A stretch of DNA of 32,177 nt from an uncultured Butyricicoccus sp. (GTDB lineage: Bacteria; Bacillota; Clostridia; Oscillospirales; Butyricicoccaceae): assembly GCA_944384745.1 (NCBI GenBank), contig CALWUO010000020.1, forward strand, positions 1 to 32,177. The letters run 5' to 3'. The translations under genes and the position numbers were made by a program. The notes under the pieces are model-generated. The model had not been told where the DNA came from. It saw nothing but the letters and a program-made list of their open reading frames with translations, and did no database searches. Below, piece after piece: positions 8,519 through 16,676 of the stretch (the stretch's first letter is position 1; the number at the start of each line of letters is the position of its first letter).

Positions 8519-9586
8519 TTAAATTGCATACAAAACAGTTTCTGGAGCAGTGCAATTATAATGTCTTAAATAAAACTTATAATCTGGACAATATTCTAAA
8601 AGTAAACTTGGGATTTCCCACATATCTTCTGGTTTATGATACACACAAATTGCAAGTTTTGGCTTTTGAGTTCTTATTATATTTTCAGCACCTTTCAATG
8701 CTGCAAGCTCTGAACCTTCTATATCCATTTTTATATATGTTACTTTTTTAGCTTGTAAAACATCATCCATTTTACGAATTTCAATCTGTGAAACATATGT
8801 ACCATCACATTGAACTTTAAGACCATTTTCAGCCATAGTTGAATTTTGTTCAAAAGAACCAGAAGGACAACAAATAAAAGAGGCTACCTTATTTTCATCG
8901 CTTAAACCATAAGGCAAGACTTGTATATTATCTTTGTATTTTTTTAAATTTGTTTTTATAACATTTTGTTGATTCTCATTGGGTTCAAAAATATATGAGT
9001 ATCCAACTCCAGAACATTCAAATAAAAGCTCAGTACTCTTTCCATCAAAACCACCAGCATCTACAAAGTATTCATTTTTTAAGTTAAGTTCTGGCAAGTC
9101 AAAATACTGCTTGCGTAATAATATTAAATCTTCATATCCATGAATATAATTTAAATTGTGTTTATTTAATGATTTTTCTATTTCCATTCTTGCATTTGGC
9201 TTATCGACAGTAACTATTATTAAATAATCTTGATAATCTGGCAATTCTAAAAATTGCTTATAAGAAATAATAGGAACATCTTTAATATTACCTATTTTAT
9301 TATTATCAATCATAAATTCTGGTTTTAAATCACGGTCATAGAATGGATTATATAAATTTATGATGTTTCCAAGTAAATTTTCTCCACCAACTCCAGCACC
9401 ATAAAAACAAAACTTTTTTGCATTTAGCAATTCTTCAATCTTAGAATTATCACAAGCTAACTGATAAAGTTCTTGTTTATCTCCTAATAAAGAATATAGT
9501 AATCTTTGCTTATAAATACGTCTTGAAATATCATCTTGTAAACGGCTGTATACTTTTTTAAATTCTTTTGTTTGTTCTAAATTCAT
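8519..9586 (-). CDS. FkbM-family methyltransferase with N-terminal Rossmann-like module
   Basis: The C-terminal half (residues about 172-345 of 355) is an FkbM methyltransferase: SAM-binding VDAGGFDG at 175-182, IFEPNENQ near 199-206, and MDIEGSE at 287-293. FkbM enzymes O-methylate sugars and related hydroxyls. The N-terminal half holds FYGAGVGGEN at 61-70, then FMIDNNKIG and VPIISY, the shared module of this operon. I place the start at 9586, where the protein aligns with the first residue of its tandem paralogue and has a GGGG-type site; the frame could extend to 9625. Its last 60 or so residues are identical to those of the paralogue, whereas the rest is clearly diverged. Confidence 0.85.
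   Translation of the reverse strand: MNLEQTKEFKKVYSRLQDDISRRIYKQRLLYSLLGDKQELYQLACDNSKIEELLNAKKFCFYGAGVGGENLLGNIINLYNPFYDRDLKPEFMIDNNKIGNIKDVPIISYKQFLELPDYQDYLIIVTVDKPNARMEIEKSLNKHNLNYIHGYEDLILLRKQYFDLPELNLKNEYFVDAGGFDGKSTELLFECSGVGYSYIFEPNENQQNVIKTNLKKYKDNIQVLPYGLSDENKVASFICCPSGSFEQNSTMAENGLKVQCDGTYVSQIEIRKMDDVLQAKKVTYIKMDIEGSELAALKGAENIIRTQKPKLAICVYHKPEDMWEIPSLLLEYCPDYKFYLRHYNCTAPETVLYAI
8561..8743. repeat. 183-bp near-identical segment, copy A (copy B at 9657-9839)
   Basis: Copy A and copy B differ at 8 of 183 positions when aligned by hand without gaps. Both encode the C-terminal end of an FkbM methyltransferase in the same register. The flanking parts of the two genes are much less alike, so the identity is confined to this block. 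This pattern fits recent gene conversion or recombination between the tandem copies better than a recent whole-gene duplication. Confidence 0.8.
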
Positions 9587-9614
9587 AATGACTACCCCTT
9601 TTATATAATTAATA

Positions 9615-10601
9615 TTAAATCGCATAAAGCACAGTTTCAGTATTTGTTATAGAATAATGTCTTAAATAAAATTTATAATCTGGGCAATATTCTAAAAGTA
9701 AACTTGGGATTTCCCACATATCTTCTGGTTTATGATATACACAAATTGCAAGTTTTGGTTTTTGAGTTCTTATTATGTTTTCAGCACCTTTTAATGCTGC
9801 AAGCTCTGAACCCTCTATATCCATTTTTATAAATGTTACAGGCTTATCTTTTAGGATATCGTCAAGCTTACGAACTTCAATAGATAACGAACCATTTTTA
9901 CAAACACTTGCACTACCTGCATCAGTTTCACATAAAGCAAAATTTAATGTTGCATTTTCATCATATAATCCATACGGAATACATTCAGCATTTTTATAGT
10001 TACTTAAATTTTTCTTAGTAATTTTATATTGTTCTGGATTCGGCTCAAATACATAAGCATATCCATTTTTAAAATGCTCAAGAAAATATTTAGTTGTTTC
10101 ACCATCTAATGCCCCAGCATCTACAAAATATTCATTTTCTAAATTAAGTTCTGGTAATTCAAAATATTGAAAATCAAAATAACCAAACAAATACTTTAAA
10201 CCATATAAATCTAATTCTTCCTTAATTTGTTTTCTTGCTTGCTCTTTACCTACAGTTATAATTATTAAATACTCTTTGCAATCTGGAAATTTTAAAAACT
10301 CATCAAGCGATATAATGGGTAAATTATTCATTTTACCAGTTTTGTATTTATCAATAATAAATGGTGCTCTTGTGTCATATTTTGAAATCCATGTTGCCCC
10401 AACACCTGCTCCATAATAGCAAATTTTTGAAGATTGGAGTAATGCACAGTCTGGAGAATATTCATAAATCATATCTGAAATTTCAGATTTATCACCAAGC
10501 AATGAAAATAATAATCGATGTTTATAAATAGCTCTTGATTTACCATCTGAAAGAACATTATATATTTTTTTAAGTTGCTGTCTTTGCTCTAAAGTTATCA
10601 T
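9615..10601 (-). CDS. FkbM-family methyltransferase with N-terminal Rossmann-like module
   Basis: A 328-aa tandem paralogue of the downstream methyltransferase. It has a shorter module (CYYGAGVGAT at 61-70, FIIDKYKTG at 81-89, LPIISL) followed by the FkbM core: FVDAGALDGE at 159-168, VFEPNPEQ, and MDIEGSE at 260-266. The expected role is O-methylation of a glycan residue using SAM. Its ATG overlaps the stop of the upstream glycosyltransferase gene as ATGA, a sign of translational coupling. The divergent middle of the catalytic domain, where acceptor specificity is usually set, contrasts with the shared C-terminus. Confidence 0.85.
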   Translation of the reverse strand: MITLEQRQQLKKIYNVLSDGKSRAIYKHRLLFSLLGDKSEISDMIYEYSPDCALLQSSKICYYGAGVGATWISKYDTRAPFIIDKYKTGKMNNLPIISLDEFLKFPDCKEYLIIITVGKEQARKQIKEELDLYGLKYLFGYFDFQYFELPELNLENEYFVDAGALDGETTKYFLEHFKNGYAYVFEPNPEQYKITKKNLSNYKNAECIPYGLYDENATLNFALCETDAGSASVCKNGSLSIEVRKLDDILKDKPVTFIKMDIEGSELAALKGAENIIRTQKPKLAICVYHKPEDMWEIPSLLLEYCPDYKFYLRHYSITNTETVLYAI

Positions 10602-11515
10602 AAATATTTTTCAATCCATTCTTTTTCAAAATCAAGCACCATATTAGTATCTAAAAATGCTTGTTTATTTTTAATTAATGTAGCTTTTAAATTATCTGCA
10701 ATAGCATAACAATCTGAAAGTTCTAATCTAATCACTTTTTCAAGCATTGATAACATAAATGACCATTCAAAGTAATTCCATACAGCAATATTTTGTGGAA
10801 ATTCTTCACAAAGCCATTGTGTTCTTTGACGATATACATTTAAGTACTCTTGCAAAGTTTCATGCTCTAACAGCTTGTGATTTTGCGTCCATGCAGAATT
10901 ATTATTTTCATGGCGATTAAAATGATATTTTGACAAGCCATGATAAACAATTTTATTTGCACTTGCCAAAATTTTAGGCATTAAATATATATCATCATAT
11001 TTTCCTGTTTCAATAAAGCGATTTTTTTCAAACAAACTACGTCTAATAAGCTTTGTAGGAAATGCTACATTATATTTTTTACGCCATAACAATGTTTCAA
11101 CTGCTTTTTCTGGCGATAAAATAAGTTTTTCATCATGCTCAGACCATGTAGCACCACAAATACTTATATCTGAATTATTTTCATAAGCCAGTGAATATAA
11201 AAACTGTAAAAAATCAGGTTTACAACTATCATCATCATCAACAAATGCAATATATTCACCTTTTGCTATATCTAAACCTGCATTTCGTCCACTGCCTATA
11301 TTACCTTTTTCTCTATGAATTACTTTAATACGACAATCTTTTTTTGCATATTCATCAGCAATTTTACCACTACTATCACTACTGCCATTATCAACAATGA
11401 TATACTCAAAGTCTTTAAATGATTGTGCTAAAATATCTTCAATCATACCTGAGATAAGGTTTTCACGGTTATATGTGAGCATAATAACGCTTAGTTTAAT
11501 AGAATTCTTTTCCAT
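10598..11515 (-). CDS. Family 2 glycosyltransferase
   Basis: A 305-aa GT-A enzyme: LSVIMLTYNRENL at residues 8-20, VDNGSSD at 41-47 and the metal-binding FVDDDD at 91-96 are classic GT2 signatures. The donor is a nucleotide diphosphate sugar; the acceptor is unknown. There is no transmembrane segment, so it would act in the cytoplasm or at the membrane surface. The frame is open to 11623, but that region overlaps the previous gene; the ATG at 11515 is preceded by a strong GAGGAGG (complement 11524-11530) at eight bases and begins directly before the fold, so I take it. The 3' end overlaps the FkbM gene by 4 nt. Confidence 0.85.
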   Translation of the reverse strand: MEKNSIKLSVIMLTYNRENLISGMIEDILAQSFKDFEYIIVDNGSSDSSGKIADEYAKKDCRIKVIHREKGNIGSGRNAGLDIAKGEYIAFVDDDDSCKPDFLQFLYSLAYENNSDISICGATWSEHDEKLILSPEKAVETLLWRKKYNVAFPTKLIRRSLFEKNRFIETGKYDDIYLMPKILASANKIVYHGLSKYHFNRHENNNSAWTQNHKLLEHETLQEYLNVYRQRTQWLCEEFPQNIAVWNYFEWSFMLSMLEKVIRLELSDCYAIADNLKATLIKNKQAFLDTNMVLDFEKEWIEKYL

Positions 11516-11543
11516 ATTTATTGCCTCCTCATAAGGCTTTTGT

Positions 11544-12755
11544 TTAAGAGGAAAACTCATATTTTTTGTATCCTCTCGGAGTAGAAATTTGTTCTGCTGC
11601 AGGAATATCTCCCTCAGCATCAACTGGACGACCTATACAATACTCACAAGCCTTTAAATAATCATTATTTAAATATTCTTTTATATTATTTTTTAATTCA
11701 AATATAGATTTATCATTTATATCTACATATTCTATAATATTTTGAGGTATTGCATGCAAAGACCAAGCACTAGCCAAAAATGGACATCTAAAAATTTTAT
11801 GATTTCTTAATGACAATAAAGTTTTTGCACAACATTGATTTAGTATAGCTTTATTTTCATCTATAGTACGACTTTGTTTTTCAAATTCGGCACAACGATT
11901 CCACAAAGAAAATGGTATAATTTCATATATTATTCTATTTTCTCTACATAGATACTCAAGTTTTTGTAAATTTTTAGAAACTTCACCATAATTGCTTATT
12001 CTTAAAAAAACTTTATCATTTTTTAAGCACTCAAAATTTTCATTTACAGGTATAATAGTTCCGTTTGTATAAATAGAAATCATACCAATATTAGAAAAAT
12101 TACTTAAAAATTTTATATAAATATGTAAATTTTTACTCATAAACGGCTCTCCACCGAGTATTCTAAAATCGGATATATAGTCAACCGTTTCTAAAACTTT
12201 TCTTATATCATCAAGCGTTTCATTTAAATTAAGTTCTTGGGGATTTTCAAAATATTGCATTAAATTACAACATTCTTTACATTTTAAAGAACATTTTTCT
12301 GTAATAGGTACTTCTAAACTTGATAAAATAAAGCAATTATTATTTGTTTTATTTTTATAAGCCTCTAATCTTAACCTTTGAATTTCATGGATAAATGTTC
12401 TATATTCGTCATATGATAAAATTTCATCACATAAAACTTCATAATAATGTAATATATTGCAATAGCCTAATTTCTTTGTTTGAGAATATAATTGTTCAAA
12501 AACTCCATTTAAAACAACAGATACAATAATTACAGTATCTTTTTTCATGTTTTCATGTGGCTTGCAAATTTTAATATTTTGATAAGTTAAATTAGTATTA
12601 TAATTGTCCCATATTTCAATAATTTCGTAGCCTCTTTTAATCAAAAAATCAACAACCTGTTTTCCTGTTTGACCAAAACCAAAGACTACTACTTTTTTAT
12701 TATTCAATAAATTTGACTTTATCCTATATTTCCCAAACTCTACATGGTACTCCAT
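11544..12755 (-). CDS. Radical SAM protein with N-terminal nucleotide-binding-like module
   Basis: The first part of this 403-aa protein reads VVVFGFGQTGKQVVDFL at 22-38, a glycine-rich Rossmann loop, then EIWDNY at 47-52. The radical-SAM motif CSLKCKEC lies at 155-162 with LGGEP downstream, and C-terminal cysteines (NQCCAK, FRCPF, CEYC) look SPASM-like. It is therefore a hybrid of the module seen in the long radical-SAM proteins and the tail seen in the short ones. It sits between two GT2 genes in the same operon, with 3 nt between it and the upstream stop. Function beyond radical chemistry is not deducible. Confidence 0.8.
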   Translation of the reverse strand: MEYHVEFGKYRIKSNLLNNKKVVVFGFGQTGKQVVDFLIKRGYEIIEIWDNYNTNLTYQNIKICKPHENMKKDTVIIVSVVLNGVFEQLYSQTKKLGYCNILHYYEVLCDEILSYDEYRTFIHEIQRLRLEAYKNKTNNNCFILSSLEVPITEKCSLKCKECCNLMQYFENPQELNLNETLDDIRKVLETVDYISDFRILGGEPFMSKNLHIYIKFLSNFSNIGMISIYTNGTIIPVNENFECLKNDKVFLRISNYGEVSKNLQKLEYLCRENRIIYEIIPFSLWNRCAEFEKQSRTIDENKAILNQCCAKTLLSLRNHKIFRCPFLASAWSLHAIPQNIIEYVDINDKSIFELKNNIKEYLNNDYLKACEYCIGRPVDAEGDIPAAEQISTPRGYKKYEFSS

Positions 12756-12758
12756 TTT

Positions 12759-13997
12759 TTAATCTAACCCCCTTTCAAATCCGTATGATAATAATTGATT
12801 TCTTAGAGTTTTACGTAATAAATCTCCTACCATACTGACAAAACTTATTGACTTATCTAGTTGCTTAAGTTTTTCACTAGAATATATTTTGATATTAGGT
12901 GCATCTTCCATTTCTATTCCATCTAAAGAACCTATATAATTATCATATAATCCTGCTACTTGACCACCATTTTTTTCAATTTCTACAGCTAATATACGAT
13001 GAACTCTTCCTGCAGGAATAATATGAACTGGTTTTTTAAGCAGTGAGCATAAAAAGGAACAGTATAATTGTTTAAATATTTCTTCAGCTTTTTCTATACT
13101 ATTCTCATTAGCAAGTTGAGTTATAAGCAATGAGCTTTCACTTTTATTAGGCATATATTTAATACCACATCGCAATCCCCAAGCTAAAACACCATTACGA
13201 ATTAAAATATAACATGCATGATTGATTTTATTTAAACCTAACTGCTTAGATAAAATATATGCTTTACAATATTCTATATAAGACGGAATATGAATTTTCA
13301 ATGTTGTTTGATAATTATAATATTCTTTAGTGAGAGAGTCATCGCCAAGAGAATAATATTTATGAAATACATCAGAGAAAATAACAATTTTTTTTGCATA
13401 AAAACATGCATTCAGTTGCAAAATAGAATCTTCCGCATTATATAATTCAGGGCAATAAAGTTTATGCTTTATAATAAATTCACGCTTAAATAAAAACCAC
13501 CACAATGCACAAGCAAACTTTTCAGGATATTCCTCAAAAAAATCATCTATTTCATACTCAGCATCATTTGTATAATAAAGATTGGATTTAGTATCGTTTG
13601 CAATAACTGTATTAACAGTGACAATATCAACATCATTATTAAGATTTTTTAACTTATTTATAACAGGAACAACTCCATCTGAACAAAGTTCATCATCACT
13701 ATCCAAAAAATAAATCCATTCACCAGTTGCTATATCAATACCTTGGTTTCTAGCATAGCCTGGACCTCTATTATTTTGTAGATAAATTGCCTTGAAACGA
13801 CTATCACTTTCTTGATATTTCATACATAAATCTGCACTTCCATCTGTTGATGCATCATCTATCAGAATAATCTCAAAATCATTAAAACCACTATTTAATA
13901 TACTATTAACAGCTCTTGGCAACAAATGTTCTCGGTTATATACTGGAATTATAAAGGATATAAATGGTTTATTCTGCAATATGCTCTGTTTTTGCAT
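12759..13997 (-). CDS. Family 2 glycosyltransferase with C-terminal Rossmann-like module
   Basis: A GT2 fold occupies residues about 10-240 of 412: FIIPVYNREHLLPRAV at 15-30, LIDDASTDGS at 45-54, NRGPGYARNQG and the acidic FLDSDDE at 97-103. The last 90 residues (VHIIPAGRVHRILAVE, then GGQVAGLYDNYIG) form an additional glycine-rich alternating domain resembling the module in the operon's radical-SAM and methyltransferase proteins, here at the C-terminus. This suggests the module is a portable part, perhaps binding a common substrate or carrier. The ATG at 13997 follows a purine-rich site, 14 nt after the upstream stop. Confidence 0.82.
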   Translation of the reverse strand: MQKQSILQNKPFISFIIPVYNREHLLPRAVNSILNSGFNDFEIILIDDASTDGSADLCMKYQESDSRFKAIYLQNNRGPGYARNQGIDIATGEWIYFLDSDDELCSDGVVPVINKLKNLNNDVDIVTVNTVIANDTKSNLYYTNDAEYEIDDFFEEYPEKFACALWWFLFKREFIIKHKLYCPELYNAEDSILQLNACFYAKKIVIFSDVFHKYYSLGDDSLTKEYYNYQTTLKIHIPSYIEYCKAYILSKQLGLNKINHACYILIRNGVLAWGLRCGIKYMPNKSESSLLITQLANENSIEKAEEIFKQLYCSFLCSLLKKPVHIIPAGRVHRILAVEIEKNGGQVAGLYDNYIGSLDGIEMEDAPNIKIYSSEKLKQLDKSISFVSMVGDLLRKTLRNQLLSYGFERGLD

Positions 13998-14011
13998 CTC
14001 TTACACCCCTC

Positions 14012-15700
14012 TTATTGCTCAAATGCTTTTTCTTTAGCAAATTCATATATTTTTTGACCTGCTGTACCGTCTGAATTTATTACAAAATCATAAAAAATCT
14101 GTTTTTGCAATCTCTCATATTCTTCACGTTCTGGATAATCATCTAAAGGAATGACATAACGTAAAAAACGCTCTAAATAATTATCAAAGTGAATATTTCT
14201 ATAAAAATCCTCATCACAAAAATTATGCCACCAAACACAAGCATTTATATTTTCAATATTTGCACCTTTGCTATCCTTCATATTTGCTATTCTATTTTGT
14301 ATAGGTGTATAAAAATATGTATCATTTTGGTGAATTGGGGTTGGTAATGCATATGATATAGCAGGAATATAAAAAGGTTTTCCTGTTGCTAGATATAACC
14401 ATAAAATGGAACTTTCATCGGATATCATAGCATCACTAAAACATATTGCACGATGTACATCTTCGCTTGTATCAAAGATACCTTGATTCAAAGTTTTATA
14501 CTCTTGTACAATAGACATATAATACTTATACAAAGCAGGTCGCATGGATTTTAATGTGCTTTCAAATAATGGGTGAGGACGCCACCAAAGTACAACATCT
14601 TGTCTATCTTTAAAAGTATCTAAAATACTTTTAAGCTTATTTAAATATCTATCATCTTTTACAAGATATGAACCTTCTTCATTAATCTGTTGGCTTGATG
14701 ATTTTAAAAGTTCAGATAATGATGTATTATATAATACTATTTTTTTATCTCCGATCTTATCTCTCCATTCCTTAGGCAATATAAAATCTTCTTTTTTACT
14801 GTTTAAAACTTTATCAAATTTAGGAGAACCAAGGGCAATTAATTTAGTATCTATTGTTTTTTTATCCATTTTATATGCTTGTACTAAATCTAAACGCTCA
14901 TTAAAGCCCACTTTAAAGAAATCAACAAAAGCCTGCTGATATGCGATATAGTAATCACAATAAAAATGTGCTGGCAATAAAGCTATTTCATTACCAATTT
15001 TATCTTTAACACTATAACAATCTTTATACATCCAAAGAGGAACACCATACTCAATATAAATAAGACAATCGGTATAATTTTTAAGTCTTTCACTATAAAA
15101 ATTAGGATGTACGCTTGTAACCAAATTATTTCCATCATATGGATTCATAATAAAGATAACATCTGGTCTGCGTGCCTCTACATCATATTTTTGCCAATCA
15201 ATAAGTTCATATTTATTAGAATAGTAGCCAACACCTTCTAAATGCATAGTTCCAAATGAGCCATCTGGGTTTCGGTCATAATATGGAATAGGAATAAAAT
15301 ATGCATCACAACTTGGGTCTTGCTTAGCTGCAAAATATACACTTTCAAAGCAATCTGACATACTTGCTTTATAGCAAAAAAAAGCAATCTCAAATTTATC
15401 TATCTTAAAAGACTTAGCAATAACAGATAAATTATGTACTTCTTTTAAAAGTTGTTTAATAGTTGATTGCCCTTCAGAAACTAAATAAAGCTCTTTATAA
15501 AAATCCTCTAAAGATTTAATAAATATATGTTCCTGTCCTAAAATTTCACCTGCAAAACAATATATACTACCTGTGAAATTTTGGATTTCACCACATAAAG
15601 CAATAAATTTTTCTTCTTTTTGTTTTTTAAGGTCTTGACACGCATTATGTAATGTATCAAGTAATTGTATAATTTGTTTCTTTTGATTTTTTTTCATCAT
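14012..15700 (-). CDS. CDP-glycerol glycerophosphotransferase-like transferase
   Basis: This 562-aa protein resembles the teichoic-acid glycerophosphotransferase (TagB/TagF) superfamily in its C-terminal half: LYNTSLSELL near 323-332, VLWWRPHPLFE at 370-380 and SDAMISDESSILWLYL at 422-437, followed by GKPFYIP. These correspond to the nucleotide/phosphate-binding parts of that GT-B-like fold. The N-terminal half (FCYKASMSDCFESVY, then YFIPIPYYDRN) is typical of stand-alone capsule or glycan versions. It follows the cytidylyltransferase gene by 10 nt, which fits use of a CDP-activated donor. Start 15700 versus 15697 cannot be separated: both ATGs follow the AAGGA site. Polymerase versus single-residue transferase is not decidable. 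Confidence 0.65.
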   Translation of the reverse strand: MMKKNQKKQIIQLLDTLHNACQDLKKQKEEKFIALCGEIQNFTGSIYCFAGEILGQEHIFIKSLEDFYKELYLVSEGQSTIKQLLKEVHNLSVIAKSFKIDKFEIAFFCYKASMSDCFESVYFAAKQDPSCDAYFIPIPYYDRNPDGSFGTMHLEGVGYYSNKYELIDWQKYDVEARRPDVIFIMNPYDGNNLVTSVHPNFYSERLKNYTDCLIYIEYGVPLWMYKDCYSVKDKIGNEIALLPAHFYCDYYIAYQQAFVDFFKVGFNERLDLVQAYKMDKKTIDTKLIALGSPKFDKVLNSKKEDFILPKEWRDKIGDKKIVLYNTSLSELLKSSSQQINEEGSYLVKDDRYLNKLKSILDTFKDRQDVVLWWRPHPLFESTLKSMRPALYKYYMSIVQEYKTLNQGIFDTSEDVHRAICFSDAMISDESSILWLYLATGKPFYIPAISYALPTPIHQNDTYFYTPIQNRIANMKDSKGANIENINACVWWHNFCDEDFYRNIHFDNYLERFLRYVIPLDDYPEREEYERLQKQIFYDFVINSDGTAGQKIYEFAKEKAFEQ

Positions 15701-15710
15701 TAAATTCCTT

Positions 15711-16490
15711 TTACCAAATCTGCCATGGTGCATTATTACTTGCCCATAAATTTTCTAAATGACCTCTATCACGTTGAGTATCCATACATTGCCAAAAGCC
15801 ATGATGTTTATAAATGCCAAGATTACCCTCTATCGCAAGAGTTTCAAGTGGTGCACGTTCTAAAATACAAGATTCTTGTTCAGATAAATAATTGAATACT
15901 TGTGGTTGCATAACCATAAAGCCTCCATTAATCCAACCACCATCTTCTTTAGCTTTTTCACGAAAGCCTACAACTGTATTACTATTATCATCTAAATCTA
16001 AAACACCAAATCTGCCACCTGGTTGTATACCAGTTAATGTCACAATTTTTCCACTTTGTTTATGTTGAGCTAATAATGCGTTTAAATCAACATCACTTAC
16101 GCCATCACCATAAGTTAACATAAAAGGCTCATCACCTATATATTTTTGCACACGTTTAACACGTCCACCAGTTTGTGTATTTAAACCAGTATCAACAAGA
16201 GTTACACGCCAAGGCTCTGCAACATTACTGTGAACAGTCATTTTATTATCAGATGAAAAATCAAATGTTACATCAGAACGATGTAAATAATAATCGGCAA
16301 AATATTCTTTAATCATATGACCTTTATAACCACAGCAAATAATAAAATCTTGAAAACCAAATGCCGAATAGTATTTCATTATATGCCATAAAATTGGTTG
16401 GTCACCAATACCAATCATAGGTTTTGGACGTAAATGACTTTCTTCACTAATACGGGTGCCAAGTCCGCCTGCTAAAATTACGACTTTCAT
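15711..16490 (-). CDS. rfbF: Glucose-1-phosphate cytidylyltransferase
   Basis: The 259-aa length is that of RfbF enzymes. Motifs are in place: the nucleotide loop LAGGLGTRISE at 6-16, RPKPM at 21-25, TGLNTQTGGRVKRV near 101-114, TYGDGVSDVD at 126-135 and WINGGFMV. The enzyme makes CDP-glucose from CTP and glucose-1-phosphate, the entry to CDP-linked 3,6-dideoxy and related sugars. It is the first gene of the leftward operon; its ATG at 16490 follows AAAAGGGG at eight bases, and the frame continues only to a few weak upstream starts. No CDP-glucose 4,6-dehydratase is present in the window, so the later steps must be elsewhere or this CDP-sugar is used directly. Confidence 0.85.
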   Translation of the reverse strand: MKVVILAGGLGTRISEESHLRPKPMIGIGDQPILWHIMKYYSAFGFQDFIICCGYKGHMIKEYFADYYLHRSDVTFDFSSDNKMTVHSNVAEPWRVTLVDTGLNTQTGGRVKRVQKYIGDEPFMLTYGDGVSDVDLNALLAQHKQSGKIVTLTGIQPGGRFGVLDLDDNSNTVVGFREKAKEDGGWINGGFMVMQPQVFNYLSEQESCILERAPLETLAIEGNLGIYKHHGFWQCMDTQRDRGHLENLWASNNAPWQIW

Positions 16491-16515
16491 AACCGCAACC
16501 CCTTTTGATATAAAC

Positions 16516-16545
16516 ATTATATCATTGTTTATCGACATTTTTCAC
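16516..16545 (-). promoter_or_regulatory. Promoter of the leftward glycan operon
   Basis: On the minus strand there is a perfect TATAAT (plus-strand 16516-16521) preceded by TG with one base between, an extended -10. GTGAAA (16540-16545) lies 18 bp upstream as a 4-of-6 match to the -35 consensus. Transcription would start about 20 nt before the rfbF start codon. No other equally good promoter was found between the operon genes. Confidence 0.65.
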
Positions 16546-16610
16546 ATAAAAATAATAAATATTGCTATTTTTTTAATTTTTATATGAAAATATATTTTAA
16601 TGCAAAATAG

Positions 16611-16639
16611 ATGATTTTTTTATATTTTTATGATAGAAT
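16611..16639 (+). promoter_or_regulatory. Probable promoter of the rightward DUF6270-ECF-DUF1893 unit
   Basis: TAGAAT at 16634-16639 is preceded by TGA, giving an extended -10. The -35 candidate (16611-16616) is weak. It lies about 40 nt upstream of the first start codon and divergent from the glycan promoter, so the two units share a control region of about 190 nt. Confidence 0.4.
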
Positions 16640-16676
16640 ACTAATCGATTAAATTATATAGAAAGGGTATTTTATT

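Noticed and set aside
11516..11623. Upstream extension of the GT2 gene at 10598-11515
   Set aside because: A strong GAGGAGG lies before 11515, and the longer form overlaps the preceding gene.
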